A stretch of 64,000 nucleotides of DNA from Isoetes taiwanensis (taxonomy: Eukaryota > Streptophyta > Lycopodiopsida > Isoetales > Isoetaceae): NCBI GenBank assembly GCA_021234155.1, contig JAJEKV010000031.1, positions 8,012,748 through 8,076,747 on the forward strand, written 5' to 3'. Made by a program: the position numbers and the translations under genes. The notes beneath the pieces were generated by a model, which ran no database searches, had not been told where the DNA came from, and saw nothing but the letters and a program-made list of their open reading frames with translations. Positions 61,648 to 64,000 of the stretch are shown here, piece by piece. How positions within the stretch are numbered: the first letter of the stretch is position 1; each line of letters begins with the position of its first letter.

Positions 61648-64000
61648 TGTGTGAAGTGCATATCCAAGCTGTTAGCAATAGGAATCATAAAGTTTAAGAC
61701 ATAACGATTAAACACATAAATATGACATGATGAGTAAAATAGTCTGATGAGTTTGATTCTGCCCTGAAAACTAGTACATCACCCTAGTTGAAAAATGCAA
61801 AATCAAACCCATTGAATGATAAAACAAAAATAACAACTATCTATGATTTCAGAGTCCAGATCTTCGGGGTTAAAATGCATTGGATGGCGAATAACAGTCC
61901 ATTATATAATTTCTAGTTTGTTTGAAAGTTCAATTTCTTGTGGCGATATTAGTGTGTTCCACATGGTTGAGGGCAAACATCTTGATGAAGGGGAAAACTT
62001 TATATGGTCTCTAAGGTATGGGATAAATCCTTGGAATGGCTGGAACCCATTGGATAACGATTTTCATGAAGGATCCACCCCTTGGTGTGTTGATCATCAT
62101 TAGAGGTGCTAGTGTGTAACAACTGGTACCAGAGGTAAGATTTAATTTCTTGCGGCAATATTGATGTGCTCGGCATGCTTACCCTCAAGCTTCTCGAGGA
62201 AGGGGAGAAATTGATATGGTCTCTGGATATGGGATAAGGAACCTTGGAAAGGCTGGAGCCTTTTGGATAACATGCAGTAGATGATAATCCATGGCAGTCT
62301 TAATAATCATAATTTAGGTCTAAGATGGATTATCATCTGTTGGCATATCATAAATGAGAATGTGATTTACAATGCCAAGATAAAGTGTTGTTCATGGAAT
62401 ACCTTTTTCCCCATAAGGACTCGAGAAGTCAAGGACAACAAGTTCATAACACGGTATTTGTTGGGATGTCCAAAAGCAGCATAGCACATATATATTCGGA
62501 TAAGGTATGGGGAAGCGTAAGCTTAAAATGTTATTTAACCAACTATATCATCCATTAGTAAACCAAAAATGACCAGATCTTTTGACAATATTAATTCGTC
62601 CAAAATGGCATGGACACTTTTCACCATGAATTCTTTAGATGAGTCAATGTCCTTTAGGGAACAACAATTCACATACTTGATTGAACGATATTTTCTTAGG
62701 AGCTGGTTGTTTTACAAATTACCCAATTACCCAAGCCAAAATCTGGACCCTCATGATACTATAATTTATTGCTTAAATGCTGCATGCATTATTATATTAG
62801 TAAGACTACTTTTATGGATTAAGGCAGCTACTCTGGATTGAAAACACATGTGATGTGAAGAACATGTGCATCTTTAGCCTATGTTACACTTAATTTTCTT
62901 CCTCGAGAATGCAACTCTAGCTTTAATCAATTTCAGCACAAATAAGAAGAGCCCATTGAATTCAACCATTGAGCACAACAAATAAAATAGGGACCATACA
63001 TGAATGCAAGGCGTGCCTAAGCAGATAAAAGCCGTTGGGGAAAATCAAGAGCATAACAGAGTTCCAAAGGTTGGTAATTCAACAATCCAGCCTAAAAAAC
63101 AAGATCAAAGAAAAGAGTCTTCCTTCTGGCCAATGCTTCAAGGAGCCTCAGAACAACCTTTATGTTCACAAATGCTTACGTATGTGCAAATCAAATCGGT
63201 GTTTCATTTGTTCCAATGATTGCCAAGGATAGGCAACAAGAAACCATCATAAACAAGAAAAAACAAGTAGCCATGTAGTTTTGACGATGCTACACGATGC
63301 AGTCTCCAATCAACTGCACAAACAAAACCGTTGAACAAAAAAAGCCAATCTAATGGCCCCCGTATGTTCACTCAAAATTAAATTTGAAATGAATTCCAGA
63401 AGAACCTAGCAGAATAAACATCTAGAATAAGCATCTCCGTACATGTCCAGTAAACCTATACGTAACAACGTCTGGCACATAGAAAAAAACCCTGCTATAA
63501 TTGCATCATATAGCGCGTTGCAAAAACTTCCTAAACCTTTTAAATTATCATTTCGCTACTAATAGCCACTAATTTTTTCCATGATGCTAACTGTTTTGGA
63601 TGACAAAGAAGTCCACAATGAAGCTCTCCGATGATGTCCATCATGAGCATAGATATTGATAAGGCCATATTGAATCCCATGTTCATACCCTGAGGATGCC
63701 GCTTATGTAAAAGGGATAGGGATCAACAAAAACCTTTTCGTATACGCCTTATCTAAGGTCCAAAAAAACCCTTTCCATATGAGATATAACACTAGATATT
63801 TCTAAAAAAACCTTCGTCCCATACATATTCGTACGCTAGGCTTGAAAAAAACCTATATCATCCACTCACGTATTATATATTGCCGATACCATGTGAAACT
63901 CTAGGGGTTCATTCAAACAATCACCACATCAACAATCTACAAATGTTTTGTAGGGAGGGAAAAAAAAAGAGGGTGGAGAGTAGCTGACCATTAGGCAACA
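61648..64000. other. No gene recognised; imperfect repeat and possible Copia 5' remnant
   Basis: An imperfect duplication pairs 61931-62058 with 62142-62271 (shared CAATTTCTTG-GGC-ATATT, ATATGGTCTCT, TATGGGATAA and TTTGGATAAC-like words). Between the copies TGGTACCAGAG (62124-62134) resembles the primer site complementary to the 3' end of initiator tRNA-Met (TGGTATCAGAGC), so this may be decayed Copia leader sequence. The rest, to the window end, holds only chance frames. Confidence 0.4.

Overview
The window is nuclear DNA of a land plant. Two host genes with short, cleanly spliced introns sit in DNA dominated by plant-type transposable elements: Ty1/copia, two non-chromoviral Ty3/gypsy elements, a chromovirus-like gypsy relic, L1-type LINEs, PIF/Harbinger and MITEs. 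The clearest host gene is the NEDD8-activating E1 subunit ECR1/UBA3. High repeat density, deep nesting and long (CT)n tracts suggest a large-genome plant, perhaps seed-free; that guess is weak because no lineage-specific marker was recognised.

Layout. 1-1430: LINE relic (-). 3964-4845: small three-exon gene (+) of unknown function. 6341-9748: complete nine-exon ECR1 (-), whose exons splice in frame to 450 aa. 9892-9991 and 10421-10565: two hairpin elements beyond its 5' end. About 11200-12608: 5'-truncated LINE (+) with a poly(A) tail. 12925-17648: PIF/Harbinger element H1, placed inside a (CT)n microsatellite and carrying a transposase relic, a Myb/SANT-like gene and an extra Ser-rich gene. 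17750-19300: LINE endonuclease relic. 19856-50743: a second Harbinger (H2) of the same family, also bordered by pyrimidine repeats and split by a 27.8-kb nest.

The nest can be parsed exactly. A Copia element (22399-50246, 226-bp LTRs, TSD GTTGC) lies inside H2. The Copia is split by Gypsy-1 (23442-35467, 728/736-bp LTRs, TSD AGAAT) and by Gypsy-2 (36463-47523, 570-bp LTRs, TSD GTGTG). Gypsy-1 is itself split by a 3.35-kb block holding two MITEs and an intron-bearing TFIIIA-like gene fragment, and by a short insertion with a tRNA-like SINE head. Removing both Gypsies leaves a 4.75-kb Copia with continuous reading across both junctions. Gypsy-2 carries two genes beyond gag-pol: a long coiled-coil ORF3 whose C-terminus is encoded in the 3' LTR, and an 88-codon antisense ORF preceded by a TATA motif.

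50744-54040: CT-rich DNA and a decayed chromovirus-like gypsy. 54041-61647: a near full-length LINE (+) with an upstream small ORF, ORF1 (DUF4283-like plus CCHC), ORF2 (EN-RT-zinc finger), an unexpected intact 188-codon ORF after ORF2, and a poly(A) tail. 61648-64000: no gene recognised.

Most transposon ORFs are interrupted by frameshifts or stops. LTR pairs differ by only about 1%, so the nested LTR elements are fairly young. The host genes look intact.
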